From Holdemania filiformis DSM 12042 (GTDB lineage: Bacteria; Bacillota_I; Bacilli_A; Erysipelotrichales; Erysipelotrichaceae): a DNA stretch of 36,471 nt. Where the stretch lies: positions 54,211 through 90,681 of the forward strand of contig NZ_GG657557.1 in NCBI RefSeq assembly GCF_000157995.1, read 5' to 3'. The number at the start of each line of letters is the position of its first letter. Position 1 is the stretch's first letter. The position numbers were made by a program, and so were the translations under genes. Positions 18,440 through 26,730 of this stretch are shown here, piece after piece. The notes beneath the pieces are model-generated. The model was not told the DNA's origin, searched no databases, and saw only the letters and a list, made by a program, of their open reading frames with translations.

Positions 18440-18505
18440 AAAGAATGATTCATCAAAATGGATTTCCATGGAAATCCCCCCACAGAGTAAGGAGAATCAA
18501 AACGC

Positions 18506-21007
18506 ATGTCAGAACAAAATAAATCCCTGGATCCTCAAGAATCCCAGAATAAACCCAAAACGAAAAAGCGCAAGGTGCCGCTGGGCAAAAAAATTGCGAT
18601 CTTTTTCGTCTATTTTCTTCTGATCGCCGGTCTCATCGTCGGAGGCGGCGGTCTGTATGTCGCTTCCGTTATGATCAAAGACGCGCCTGAGATCAGTCTT
18701 TCCGACTTCGAAGGTCTGGAGTCTTCCCAGGTCTATGACAAAGACGGCAACCTGATCACCGAGCTGGGCGCCTACCTGCGCGAAAACATCACTTATGACG
18801 ATATGCCGGCTTCGCTGGTCGACGCCTTCGTTGCGATCGAGGATTCGCGTTTCTTCGAGCATCCCGGCTTCGACGTCCCGCGGTTTGCGAAAGCGGCGCT
18901 GGAAAATCTGAAGTCCAAGAGCTTCGGTCAGGGCGGCTCGACGTTTACGATGCAGCTGGTGAAAAACACCTATTTCCAGGTCGACGATCTGGAGAATTCG
19001 ACGATCGCGGAAAAATCAGTCGACCGCAAGGTTCAGGAAATCTGGACGGCACTAAAGCTGGAAACGTTGATCGATAAGAAACAGATCTTCCAGCTGTATC
19101 TGAACAAGCTGAACTTCGGCGGCAACATCCGCGGCGTTCAGAAAGCGGCGCAGTATTACTTCGGTAAGAATGCCAACGATTTAAGCCTGAGTGAAAGCGC
19201 GCTGCTGGCAGGCATCATCAACCGGCCGAACGCCTACAATCCGTATGAAAATCTCGATTACGCCACCAACCGGCGCAACACCGTGCTGGATATGATGGTT
19301 TATCACGGCTACATCAGCGAGCTGGAAGCCGATCTGGCCAAGTCGATCCGCGTGGAGGATCTGTTAGTCGGCGAGGATTACACGATCTCCGAAAGCGGCG
19401 GGCCGTATCAGGCTTATGTCGACGCGGTCATCGAAGAAGTCAAGCAGATCACCGGCAAGGATCCGGCGCTGACGCCGATGAAGGTCTACACCAACATGGA
19501 CCGGACGGTTCAGGAACAGATCGACGCGATTCAAAATGGTGAGAATATCGAATATCCGGATGAGCTGATGCAGATCGCAATCGTCTCGATGGACAACCAG
19601 ACCGGTGAGATCCGCGGCCTGGGGGGCGGCCGGAATTATTCCGGAGCGCGGCTGTTGAACCGGGCGATCAGCCAGTTTAAACAACCCGGCTCCGCGGTCA
19701 AGCCGTTCTTGTCCTACGCGCTGGCCTTTGAACACCTGGGCTGGGCGACCGATCACGTCATCACCGACCGGCCGATCGTTTACCGCGGCACCAAGAAAGT
19801 CATCAACAACTTCGACGGCCAGTACCGCGGCGACGTGACGCTGCAGCAGGCTGTTGGGCAGTCGCTGAATACGCCGGCAATCCAGACGCTGCAGGAGGTC
19901 ATCGATACGATCGGGCGTTCCAAGGTCATCGACTATCTGCAAAGCCTGGGCTTCTCGCGCGTCGATAACGATCATTTCGACACCGGCTACGCGATCGGCG
20001 GTTCTTCCTTTGAAGCCAGCGCCACAGAAATGGCCAGCGCGCATGCCGCCATGGTCAACGGCGGCCGGTATGTCGAACCGCACACCGTTTCCCGGATTGA
20101 GTTCAGCGACGGCAGTGAGGATTATGTCGCAGATCCCACGGGCAAGCAAGTCATCAGCGAGGAAGCCGCCTACATGGCCAGCACGCTGATGCAGTATTGT
20201 GTTGAAGGCCCGTATTTCAACTACATGCAGGTCTTAAAGCGCAGCTATCCTGTTTACGCCAAAACAGGCACCACCGACTGGGGCAAAGATGGCCTGCGGT
20301 TTGGTATTCCGGAAGGCGCGGCCAAGGACAAGTGGATGATCGCCTCGACGAGCCAGACAACCAACGTCGTGTGGGTCGGCTACGATAAGGGTGTTAAAGA
20401 TGAAAAGACTTACTTTGACAACGAGAAAAGCCGGAAGAATATTCCGGGTCAGATCTGCGAGCTTCTGCTGGACGCCAACTATGATGAAAAGAATCCGCCG
20501 AAGGCGCTGGTTCAGCCAGCGGGCGTTGAGAACATCACGCACATCCTCGGCACCTTCCCGTATGCCGCAGTGGACGGCGTAGACCCGAATCTGTCGACAA
20601 CGGGCTTAATTAAAAAGGAATTCAACAATCTGGTTTCGCCGTGGGGAAATTCCGAACAGAAGCTGGAAAGCACGGTCAGCGGTTATATCGACGAATGGGG
20701 CGGCCTGACGATCAACTGGGGCGGCTACCGCGGCGATCTGCCGGAAAACCAGAAAGAAATCAGCCTGTCTCAAGGCGATATCTATGTTTATGCCGTCGGT
20801 CAGAAGCTGTTCGACTGGAATTGGATCCTCGGCAACCCTTACTATTACGCGAAAGTCTATCTCAACGGAAACCTGTACCACGAAGTCACCTCGGATCAAC
20901 CGACCTATTATGATTGGGTTGAAGGCGGCGGCAGCGTCAAGGTCTGCGGCTACTACGTTTACAGTACCGGCCTGCACAGTGAGGAACAGTGCGTCACCGT
21001 CCGATAA
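18506..21007 (+). CDS. Class A penicillin-binding protein (PBP1A type)
   Basis: An 833-aa bifunctional cell-wall synthase. After a basic cytoplasmic start and one membrane anchor (about 32-55), the GT51 glycosyltransferase has the catalytic E112 in VAIEDSRFF, GQGGSTFTMQLVKN and KLNFGGNIRGVQKAA. The transpeptidase has the serine S396 in GSAVK, SLN at 453-455 and KTGTT at 586-590. After about residue 650 a C-terminal extension rich in Trp, Tyr and Gly (YIDEWGGLTINWGGY) looks like an added Ig-like or fibronectin-like domain outside the cell. AAGGAG lies 11 bases before the ATG. The gene stands alone with its own promoter and terminator. It polymerises and cross-links peptidoglycan and is the target of β-lactams. 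Confidence 0.95.
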   Translation: MSEQNKSLDPQESQNKPKTKKRKVPLGKKIAIFFVYFLLIAGLIVGGGGLYVASVMIKDAPEISLSDFEGLESSQVYDKDGNLITELGAYLRENITYDDMPASLVDAFVAIEDSRFFEHPGFDVPRFAKAALENLKSKSFGQGGSTFTMQLVKNTYFQVDDLENSTIAEKSVDRKVQEIWTALKLETLIDKKQIFQLYLNKLNFGGNIRGVQKAAQYYFGKNANDLSLSESALLAGIINRPNAYNPYENLDYATNRRNTVLDMMVYHGYISELEADLAKSIRVEDLLVGEDYTISESGGPYQAYVDAVIEEVKQITGKDPALTPMKVYTNMDRTVQEQIDAIQNGENIEYPDELMQIAIVSMDNQTGEIRGLGGGRNYSGARLLNRAISQFKQPGSAVKPFLSYALAFEHLGWATDHVITDRPIVYRGTKKVINNFDGQYRGDVTLQQAVGQSLNTPAIQTLQEVIDTIGRSKVIDYLQSLGFSRVDNDHFDTGYAIGGSSFEASATEMASAHAAMVNGGRYVEPHTVSRIEFSDGSEDYVADPTGKQVISEEAAYMASTLMQYCVEGPYFNYMQVLKRSYPVYAKTGTTDWGKDGLRFGIPEGAAKDKWMIASTSQTTNVVWVGYDKGVKDEKTYFDNEKSRKNIPGQICELLLDANYDEKNPPKALVQPAGVENITHILGTFPYAAVDGVDPNLSTTGLIKKEFNNLVSPWGNSEQKLESTVSGYIDEWGGLTINWGGYRGDLPENQKEISLSQGDIYVYAVGQKLFDWNWILGNPYYYAKVYLNGNLYHEVTSDQPTYYDWVEGGGSVKVCGYYVYSTGLHSEEQCVTVR

Positions 21008-21014
21008 TTCTGAG

Positions 21015-21046
21015 CCTGCATCCGCAATGGATGCGGGTTTTTCTTT
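21015..21046 (+). terminator. Terminator of the penicillin-binding protein gene
   Basis: CCTGCATCC and GGATGCGGG form a 9-bp stem with a GCAAT loop, followed by TTTTTCTTT, beginning eight bases after the stop codon. Confidence 0.88.
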
Positions 21047-21090
21047 GCGGATTGCTTCCGGATAACCGCAGATTCATGCGGCCTGATCTG

Positions 21091-21120
21091 AAAAGGACGC
21101 CGGCGTTATCCCGGCGTTCC
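21091..21120 (-). terminator. Terminator after the 21121 gene
   Basis: On the minus strand ACGCCGG pairs with CCGGCGT, extended by GG/CC across a bulge, and is followed by TTTT. It begins directly at the stop codon of the small unknown gene. Confidence 0.65.
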
Positions 21121-21444
21121 CTATTTAGTTCTTTGGGGCTTTTCCCGCTTCGCCCAGGCTTTTCCATGTCCGGTTTGTTCACTGCCGACCGGAGTCTTCG
21201 GAGAAGTCAGCTGCTCCAGCAGCGTCCCGCGCAGATCAGACGCCGTCCGTTCCGCCGGCAGCGGCAGGTCTGTCAGATATAGCCAGACCCGCTTCCACTG
21301 ATTCAGCGGATAATCCTCGGCGTTCAATTCCTGAAGCGTCGCTAAAATCATCATGCGGTTCACCGCGGAAGGCTGGCGCAGATCGGACAGATAAAGACAG
21401 CCGCAGCGCTGCGCCAGTTTTTCTAATAAGGCGTCGTTCTTCAT
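21121..21444 (-). CDS. Unknown protein of about 107 aa
   Basis: No family is recognised. The frame codes for a soluble, mostly helical-looking N-terminal part (ALLEKLAQRCGCLYLSDLRQ, MMILATLQELNAEDYPLNQW) and a polar, basic, low-complexity tail from about residue 75 (GHGKAWAKREKPQRTK). The start is uncertain: ATG at 21444 or TTG at 21450, neither with a clear ribosome binding site. The bactofilin gene ends 26 bases upstream, so translation is probably coupled to it and the two form one operon with the terminator at 21091. The pairing suggests a role near the bactofilin polymer, but that is only context. Confidence 0.55.
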   Translation of the reverse strand: MKNDALLEKLAQRCGCLYLSDLRQPSAVNRMMILATLQELNAEDYPLNQWKRVWLYLTDLPLPAERTASDLRGTLLEQLTSPKTPVGSEQTGHGKAWAKREKPQRTK

Positions 21445-21470
21445 TTTCAAATGAGCGAATTCCGTCAGGC

Positions 21471-22190
21471 TCAGCCATTTTCAGATTCGCTGGTCGTCAG
21501 GCTGCCCGTCATCTGCGCGCCTTCCTGAACCGAGATTTTGCCGGTGATGATATCGCCCTCGACATAGCTGCAAGCCATGAGAACTAATAAGTTCTTGCAA
21601 TACAGATTACCTTTAATCCGGCCGTTCAGGGTGATCTTCTCCGCCTGCAGGTTCCCGGTGATCACACTTTGTTCCAGAACCTCCAATTCCCCGGCGCACA
21701 AGATGTCCCCCTGGATCTTTGCATGATTTAACGTAACATTCTGCGCCTGGATTCCCCCGTTGACCTCGCCGTCGACAAAGACCCGGCCTTCGCAGAAGAG
21801 ACTGCCATAAATCTGTCCGTGCACTTCCAGATCAGCCAGACACTGGAGATCCCCTTTAATCTGGGTGTCTGCCGTTAAGACCGATGTTCCGTAATCCGGT
21901 TTCAGTTCCGGAACTGCCGGCGGATTCTCCACTGTCTCCGGCGCTGGATCCCGATGGGATTCATCTGTTTGAGCCAAGCTGGACTCAAGCCCGGTCACAC
22001 TTTCTGTTTCGGCTTCGGTTAAAGCGCTGGAAGCTGATGAAACTTCCGGCGTTTCTTCCGGTTCCCTGAGCTCTGCGGGAATCAGCGGCCCGGTCTTTTC
22101 TTCCTGATTGGCTGAGCTTTGCTGCTCATGATGACTGAGAATGGTTTTCCAGGATTTCTGGAAGCTGTTTTTACCGTACTTTTTCGTCAT
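21471..22190 (-). CDS. Bactofilin (polymer-forming cytoskeletal protein)
   Basis: A 239-aa protein. Residues 1-105 are a polar, Glu/Ser/Pro-rich, probably disordered region. Residues 106-235 are the right-handed β-helix bactofilin domain (DUF583), seen as repeating blocks such as TQIKGDLQCLADLEVHGQI, SLFCEGRVFVDGEVNGGI, NHAKIQGDILCAGELEV and TLNGRIKGNLYCKNLLV. Bactofilins form filaments at the membrane and organise cell-wall enzymes and cell shape. GGAGG is seven bases before the ATG. The long disordered N-terminus is more than most small bactofilins have. It is followed by the small unknown gene. The neighbouring penicillin-binding protein on the other strand fits a cell-wall theme but is in a separate unit. 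Confidence 0.9.
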   Translation of the reverse strand: MTKKYGKNSFQKSWKTILSHHEQQSSANQEEKTGPLIPAELREPEETPEVSSASSALTEAETESVTGLESSLAQTDESHRDPAPETVENPPAVPELKPDYGTSVLTADTQIKGDLQCLADLEVHGQIYGSLFCEGRVFVDGEVNGGIQAQNVTLNHAKIQGDILCAGELEVLEQSVITGNLQAEKITLNGRIKGNLYCKNLLVLMACSYVEGDIITGKISVQEGAQMTGSLTTSESENG

Positions 22191-22286
22191 TGTTACCCCT
22201 CCTTGACCAACAAACGAGTGGATCTTTTACAGATCTGCGAATGGATTTCATCGGTTTTAGGTATTTGTCACATAAGTATACATTAA

Positions 22287-22315
22287 TTGACAACGGTTTT
22301 TAGGAACGATATAAT
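22287..22315 (+). promoter_or_regulatory. Consensus σ70/σA promoter with no gene downstream
   Basis: TTGACA, a 17-base spacer and TATAAT match the consensus at all twelve positions. The start would fall near 22322. The next plus-strand protein gene is about 3 kb away, so it may drive a non-coding RNA. Confidence 0.75.
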
Positions 22316-22321
22316 GGGATT

Positions 22322-22555
22322 ACGCATGGATTTTCCATTTTTTAGGTGATTTATAACTAATCTTGATGTTGTAACGAATCGTATGCTTTTTGCCTATGGT
22401 TCAGCTCTGCTTCTCGTTGTCTTGCTGAGAATCAGATCCTCCGCCTGCTGCCGGATTGAAGATAGAGCCTGCCCTTGATCAATAAGATGTCCGAAGAATC
22501 AAACAAAAAGGATCAGCCTCGCTATTTTGCGGACAAATCCTCTTTTTCTCTTTCT
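22322..22555 (+). ncRNA. Candidate non-coding RNA of about 230 nt
   Basis: Defined by the perfect promoter upstream and the terminator-like hairpin ending in CTCTTTTTCTC near 22555. Internal pairings include ATGG/CCAT near 22325 and TTCTC/GAGAA at 22411-22435. It matches no RNA family that I can name. A small-protein mRNA is the alternative, but the 31-codon ORF inside lacks a ribosome binding site. Confidence 0.3.
22508..22549. terminator. Bidirectional terminator-like hairpin
   Basis: AAAAAGGAT and ATCCTCTTTTT flank an imperfect inner stem (CGC/GCG and neighbours). On the minus strand it is 38 bases after the yqeY stop and ends in TTTTTG. On the plus strand it would end the candidate RNA. 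Confidence 0.55.
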
Positions 22556-22587
22556 TTCCTGGTTAAGTTCCGGTCAGAATCCAGTGA

Positions 22588-23031
22588 TTAATTCAGCACG
22601 CGCCCGACAGCGGCATTGACGGATTTCCCGTCGGTTTTTCCTTTGTAGCGCGCCATCATCGCTTTGATCAGCGTTCCTTTGTTTTTCATTACCGGCTCCA
22701 GCTGAAGCTCCGCGATCACTGCTCTGAGGGCGTCGTCCAACTCTGCTTCGCTCATCTGCGCCGGCAGATACGCTTCAATAATTTCAATTTTACGCTGCGT
22801 TTCTGCGATCAATTCCGGACGGCTGGCCGGTGTCTGCGCTAACGTATCCTTTGTCTGTTTCAGTTCTTTCTGAACGTAAGCCAGCTCTTCTTCCGCGCTT
22901 AACGGCTGACCGGCTTCCTTCTCAGCCAGCGCAATCGCTGAGATCAGTAAGCTGCATATTCCGTTTTTCACCGTGTCCTTGTCTTTCAGCGCCTGCATTT
23001 TATCTTTTCTTAATGTTGTTAGTAATGACAT
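22588..23031 (-). CDS. yqeY: YqeY / GatB-Yqey domain protein
   Basis: A 147-aa protein matching the YqeY family over its full length: an N-terminal helical part (LRKDKMQALKDKDTVKNGIC, LLISAIALAEKEAG) and a C-terminal GatB-like domain (EIIEAYLPAQMSEAEL, VMKNKGTLIKAMMARYKGK, DGKSVNAAVGRVL). Proteins of this family resemble the tail of GatB, which binds tRNA in the Glu/Asp amidotransferase, and their own role is not well established. AGGA lies seven bases before the ATG. It follows the regulator gene by 68 bases on the same strand and may share its transcript. A bidirectional hairpin closes the unit. Confidence 0.92.
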   Translation of the reverse strand: MSLLTTLRKDKMQALKDKDTVKNGICSLLISAIALAEKEAGQPLSAEEELAYVQKELKQTKDTLAQTPASRPELIAETQRKIEIIEAYLPAQMSEAELDDALRAVIAELQLEPVMKNKGTLIKAMMARYKGKTDGKSVNAAVGRVLN

Positions 23032-23099
23032 TCTTCATCCTTCTTTCTGTTTCTATTATACCTTTTTTCAGCGTCGGTTTTCAATCATCCCCAAGGCGT

Positions 23100-24254
23100 T
23101 CAATTTGCCGCCGGCTGCGAACCGCTCTGTTCAATTTTCTGCGCATGGTAGTAAACACGGACCTGATTCGTGGGATACTTACGGTTCAGCCGCTGGCTGA
23201 GCCGGCTGACCACTTTATGCACGTCGCTTTCCGCTTTGATCATCAACATCACCGCCAGCTGGCAGTTTGCCGTGCGGGTGAAAATATCGCAGGACCGCAG
23301 CTGTGTCTTGACGATCTGAATCAGCGCGTCGGTCGCCCGGGTTCCCAGTTCCGCGGAATCGCTTTGAACATCCAACACCAATAAGTAAGAATTGATATCC
23401 AGCCGTTTGCTTTCGCGCATCCGCGCCTGATACAGCTTGCGGAAAACGGGTTGTTCGCAATAAAACGCGCATTCGTCTTCGCTGGCGTTCATTTCTTCAA
23501 CTAGTTCCTGAATGGAATGCGACGGTTCGCGGTCCGAGCTTAAAAAGTAAATCAGCGACTTGGAGCGGCCTTCAAATTCGACGCCGAACTCATGATAAAA
23601 CTGTTCGGAAATTTGATCGTAATGTTTCAAAGCCCGGTTATATTCCTTCGCTTTGACCAGTTCGGATAAATACCGGTAGTTCAGCTCGTCGGAATACGGA
23701 TCCAGCGCCAGCGCCCATTGCGTCAGCTGCAGCGCCGCTTCCGCCTGCCCGGTTTGATCGAGAATTCCAGCCGTTTCCTGAACGAGCGTTTTGACTTTCT
23801 CTTTCCAAAACTCCCGAATTGGAAGAATCCACATTGAAGAATAGCCTTCCATCAATTCTCCTCTGATTAAGGCTTCAATCTGTCCGGGCTGTTTTGCCAG
23901 AAGTTCCGGCGTCAGTGATGAAAGCTGGTATAAATCGGTTTCCACCGGCGCCTGCGGTGAAAACAAATAGCCATGCTTCCCCGTCGCGATCCATTCCTGT
24001 TCCTTGGTTTCGGCATACGGCTGGGTCAGCTTCCGCAGCCGGTGTACCGCAAATTTCAAAGCGTTTTGCGGATTGACCGATTCCGGCCAGAATAATTCGA
24101 TCAGCCGTTCATGACTGACCAGTTCGCCGCGATGAATCAGAAAATAGCACAATAATTCTGTCAGCTGTTTTCCCAGGATTTCATTCAGCGGCAAAGACCG
24201 GCCGTTTTCCCGCAGTGTCGGAGTGCCCCAAAGTTTTATGAAATAGTTTTCCAC
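23100..24254 (-). CDS. BTAD/SARP-type regulator with a degenerate GGDEF-like C-terminus
   Basis: A 384-aa protein. Residues 1-95 are an OmpR-like winged helix (LTELLCYFLIHRGELVSHER, ELFWPESVNPQNALKFAVHRLRKL), then a TPR-like bacterial transcriptional activation domain (about 110-235, with ALALDPYSDELNYRYLSELV and EYNRALKHYDQ). From about 275 to 375 the sequence (YLLVLDVQSDSAE, LRSCDIFTRTANCQLAVMLM) follows the layout of a GGDEF domain, but the signature loop is TANCQ, so cyclase activity is not expected. It could act as a ligand-binding or dimerisation module. The start is GTG at 24254 after a GAGAGG site. It probably regulates transcription in response to an unknown signal. Targets are unknown. 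Confidence 0.75.
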   Translation of the reverse strand: MENYFIKLWGTPTLRENGRSLPLNEILGKQLTELLCYFLIHRGELVSHERLIELFWPESVNPQNALKFAVHRLRKLTQPYAETKEQEWIATGKHGYLFSPQAPVETDLYQLSSLTPELLAKQPGQIEALIRGELMEGYSSMWILPIREFWKEKVKTLVQETAGILDQTGQAEAALQLTQWALALDPYSDELNYRYLSELVKAKEYNRALKHYDQISEQFYHEFGVEFEGRSKSLIYFLSSDREPSHSIQELVEEMNASEDECAFYCEQPVFRKLYQARMRESKRLDINSYLLVLDVQSDSAELGTRATDALIQIVKTQLRSCDIFTRTANCQLAVMLMIKAESDVHKVVSRLSQRLNRKYPTNQVRVYYHAQKIEQSGSQPAAN

Positions 24255-24392
24255 TTTGACCTCTCCCTTCCGTAATCGAAATTCCTGTCCGAACCATCCT
24301 TTTATATTGGTTTAATTTTAACAGATCGTGCCGCGAACCTCAAGTCTGCGCTGCCGCTCTCCTTATAAAGAGATTCGCAGCGAACTGAACCG

Positions 24393-24428
24393 CAAAAGAA
24401 AAACCTGTCCTATCAAAACAGGCTTTTC
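24393..24428 (-). terminator. Terminator of dapB
   Basis: AAAAGCCTGT and ACAGGTTTT pair on the minus strand around a loop of nine bases, and the run continues TTTTTCTTTTG. It begins 65 bases after the dapB stop. Confidence 0.8.
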
Positions 24429-24492
24429 GCTTCCCCTTTCTTTTTCAGCCCGGTTCAGCTCGAACCAGATTGAGGGACTGGCGTTATTAAAA

Positions 24493-25206
24493 TCAAAGCA
24501 GCCGGCGCTGCAAAAAGCGCTGGGCAAGCAAGTCTTCCATCGAAAACAGGCCGGGTTTCAAATAGGGAATCGCCTCCACGGCTTCCAGAATCCCGCGCAC
24601 AAAGATTTCCCGGCTGTCGGCCGTGTGGGTAATTGTGATCTGTTCATGATCGCCGCACAGGATCACCGTATGTTCGCCGGCGATCTGTCGATGCCGCAGG
24701 GAAGTCACTGAAATCGGTTTTTGATAACCGTACCGGTCCGTCGCCGGTCCCTGCAGCGTTTTCTTCAGCATCAGCGCGCTCCCGCTCGGTTTGTCTTTTT
24801 TCTGTTCATGATGAATTTCCAGGATATCGCAGTCAAAATACTGCGCGATTTCCCGCTGGCAGGTCTTCAGCATTTTGTTGACGATCGTCATCCCGATCGA
24901 AAAATTACTGGTCATGACGATCGGCACCTGCCGCGCCCAATCCTCAATTGTGTTTTTCTGAATTTCATTGTACCCCGTCGTCGCCAAAACCAGCGGAATC
25001 GGCTGACGCTGCATCGCCCGTTCGATCCGGACGAAATTGTCCGGGTGACTGACGTCGACGATCACCTCGGGATGCTGCGGCAGCTCGGAAATCTCCTGAT
25101 AATAGGAGGAAGCGATCAAACCGACGCACTGCAGATCTTCCTTTTCTTCAATCCGGCTTAATAATAAATGTCCCATTGTTCCATATCCGACAATTACGAT
25201 TTTCAT
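24493..25206 (-). CDS. dapB: 4-hydroxy-tetrahydrodipicolinate reductase
   Basis: A 237-aa cytoplasmic enzyme of lysine and diaminopimelate synthesis, reducing hydroxytetrahydrodipicolinate with NAD(P)H. The Rossmann motif VGYGTMG begins at residue 6, and the catalytic block EIHHEQKKDKPSGSA carries the His pair, Lys and the PSGSA substrate loop; TSNFSIGM is also typical. I start at 25206, where GGGGG lies seven bases upstream; the frame is open further out, but the extra residues are not family-like. It is slightly shorter than the E. coli enzyme, as in several Firmicutes. The gene is alone, not with dapA. The product also feeds dipicolinate and spore cortex synthesis. Confidence 0.95.
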   Translation of the reverse strand: MKIVIVGYGTMGHLLLSRIEEKEDLQCVGLIASSYYQEISELPQHPEVIVDVSHPDNFVRIERAMQRQPIPLVLATTGYNEIQKNTIEDWARQVPIVMTSNFSIGMTIVNKMLKTCQREIAQYFDCDILEIHHEQKKDKPSGSALMLKKTLQGPATDRYGYQKPISVTSLRHRQIAGEHTVILCGDHEQITITHTADSREIFVRGILEAVEAIPYLKPGLFSMEDLLAQRFLQRRLL

Positions 25207-25266
25207 GATCATTCCCCCTTGACCAGTGTATGCCGCCCGGAAAATTTCATAACTCCGGGACATGGG

Positions 25267-25286
25267 CCCGGGTTCTTTCGCCCGGG
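25267..25286. repeat. GC-rich hairpin between dapB and the 25322 gene
   Basis: CCCGGG, an eight-base loop and CCCGGG form a perfect 6-bp stem in the divergent promoter region. It may be a 5' UTR structure of either gene. Confidence 0.4.
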
Positions 25287-25321
25287 TCGAATAGGATGTC
25301 AGTGTAAGGAGGAATTAACTT

Positions 25322-25594
25322 ATGGGAATGCCTGAAATCAGAAGTAGCAACGTCACCCGTTCACAAGCCATTACCGATATTCTGCAGTCAATTGCTTTGG
25401 AGGAAGCCGCGCTTGCGCATATCCTCAATGCCGAGGGAGAAAAATTGCAGTGCGCCGTCTCCATGGACTGCATCACGATCGACAAATTGATCGAGGTCAA
25501 CGAAACGGTTCAGAGTACGATGGAAGCCGCCGCCAAGTTCGAGCAGGCGCTGCAGGCCAAGCTGGCCAGTTTGTTCCAGGATTGCTACAAATAA
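25322..25594 (+). CDS. Small helical protein, possibly spore-surface associated
   Basis: A 90-aa protein that is almost all helix-forming, with the central block SIALEEAALAHILNAEGEKL. From recall, this pattern is common in small proteins and in the tails of collagen-like surface proteins of spore-forming Firmicutes, often with no assigned function. AAGGAGG lies nine bases before the ATG, so translation is very likely. The second half (IEVNETVQSTMEAAAKFEQA) may form a coiled coil. It stands alone with a strong terminator after it and is divergent from dapB. Presence of cotJ genes in the window shows that the organism sporulates, which makes a spore role plausible but unproven. Confidence 0.7.
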   Translation: MGMPEIRSSNVTRSQAITDILQSIALEEAALAHILNAEGEKLQCAVSMDCITIDKLIEVNETVQSTMEAAAKFEQALQAKLASLFQDCYK

Positions 25595-25617
25595 CAAATC
25601 ACTCCTGATTGTGGAAA

Positions 25618-25660
25618 AACGGCCCCGGGCCTTGAACCGGAGTCGTTTTTCTTTTTTGAT
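25618..25660. terminator. Strong bidirectional terminator
   Basis: AAAAACGGCCCCGG and CCGGAGTCGTTTTT pair at 13 of 14 positions around an eight-base loop, with CTTTTTT beyond. It ends the 25322 gene on the plus strand and can also stop transcripts from the convergent gene at 25760. Confidence 0.9.
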
Positions 25661-25759
25661 TTCAAATAAGCTGCGCTTCAGAAAGGAAGCCGCGGTTGAA
25701 TTTCAGCGATTTTTGTCCATTTCCGTATGCGGTCAGGCTTCTTCTTTACTTTCCAGGCT

Positions 25760-26563
25760 TCAGCGCGCTGCTGGACGAGACCAGGAATATACCGCACCCT
25801 GGCAACCATGCAGCTCGATATGATCCTCGTCATAAGCCGCAACGGACCAGTAAACGGTTTTTCCATTCCAGACGCAGGTCTCGCGGCCGAAGCTTTGTTT
25901 CTCAATGATTAACGGCTGAGCGGCTTCCCGGTTATCCGGAATCATAAAACTGGCCTGTCCCTGACGAATATTCTGATCGAAAACCACGCCTTCATTCACC
26001 GCCGCGAAGCGGGCCGCCCGGCAGTAGACCGAACGCGGCGAGATTTCAAAGATCAACATATGCTTATCCGTGTTGATCTGACAGCCGATCTCATGATCTT
26101 CACCTTCAATTTGAATATGTTCCCAGATCACGCCGCGATTCCATTCCCGCAGGCATTCGCCCAGATGGCCTGCCTCAGCTGGACGCCTGTCCGGGCAGGG
26201 ATCATGGAGAAAGCTTTCGTTTAACGCAAGCGGGCCAATCGTTTCCGCGTCCAGTTTCACCCAGAGTTCTTTCTCCTGCTCATCCAGCTGAAATGTCGTG
26301 TCCACCAACGGCGCCATCGACAGATCGCTGCCGCGGATCCGGCCGCGGTCAAGAAACACTGTATCGATTCGGCATGAAGATTGATGCAGCTCCATCAGCG
26401 CCGGCACTGACCGGCATACGCCGATACAAAAGAACTGTCCTTCTCTTTTAGCATAAAGCCTGGATTCCAGCCAGGCATGCTGCGGATCACGAAAAAACAG
26501 AATCGCCGCGCTATCCGTTAACCCCAGTTCGCTGTCTTTACCAATATAAATGCCATTTTTCAC
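25760..26563 (-). CDS. Unknown protein of 267 aa
   Basis: I recognise no family. The sequence looks like a soluble β-rich protein with no signal peptide or membrane segment. Visible blocks are SAAILFFRDPQHAWLESRLY, WVKLDAETIGPLALNESFLH, IWEHIQIEGEDHEIGCQI and ETCVWNGKTVYWSVAAYDED. The start is GTG at 26563 with AGAGG about nine bases before it, and an ATG further in has no such site. It converges on the small gene at 25322 across a shared terminator and is divergent from the ABC exporter at 26731. Codon use and GC match the neighbours, so it is probably native. A sugar-binding or immunity-type fold is conceivable, but there is no basis to choose. Confidence 0.6.
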   Translation of the reverse strand: MKNGIYIGKDSELGLTDSAAILFFRDPQHAWLESRLYAKREGQFFCIGVCRSVPALMELHQSSCRIDTVFLDRGRIRGSDLSMAPLVDTTFQLDEQEKELWVKLDAETIGPLALNESFLHDPCPDRRPAEAGHLGECLREWNRGVIWEHIQIEGEDHEIGCQINTDKHMLIFEISPRSVYCRAARFAAVNEGVVFDQNIRQGQASFMIPDNREAAQPLIIEKQSFGRETCVWNGKTVYWSVAAYDEDHIELHGCQGAVYSWSRPAAR

Positions 26564-26677
26564 TCGACCTGCCTCTGCTTTCTTTTCTCCATCTTACCAA
26601 GCTTTCCAGGCTTCCGCAAGCGGATCCCTTTTCCTTTGCCGCTGAACTTGAAAAACCGGCGGAAAAGGTCTGAATCA

Positions 26678-26706
26678 TTGAAGTTTTCGGCAATTTAGGC
26701 TACACT
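26678..26706 (+). promoter_or_regulatory. Promoter of the ABC exporter gene
   Basis: TTGAAG, a 17-base spacer and TACACT on the plus strand, 25 bases before the start codon. The match is moderate. Confidence 0.5.
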
Positions 26707-26730
26707 TATGTCTAACTAAAAGGGGGAATT

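Larger units (their letters stand above)
22191..22587. other. Intergenic region with a perfect plus-strand promoter
   Basis: No confident gene is present. It holds a consensus promoter at 22287-22315 pointing right, a short unsupported ORF of 31 codons from 22383 with a hydrophobic start (MLFAYGSALLLVVLLRIR), and the hairpin at 22508-22549. The perfect inverted repeat TTGTCA/TGACAA at 22265-22293 overlaps the -35 box. Confidence 0.6.

Noticed and set aside
18072-18623. 183-codon plus-strand ORF across the T-box and start of the PBP gene
   Set aside because: It covers a structured leader, a promoter pair and the PBP start in another frame. It has no ribosome binding site.
19364-20149. 261-codon minus-strand ORF
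   Set aside because: Antisense to the transpeptidase region of the PBP gene.
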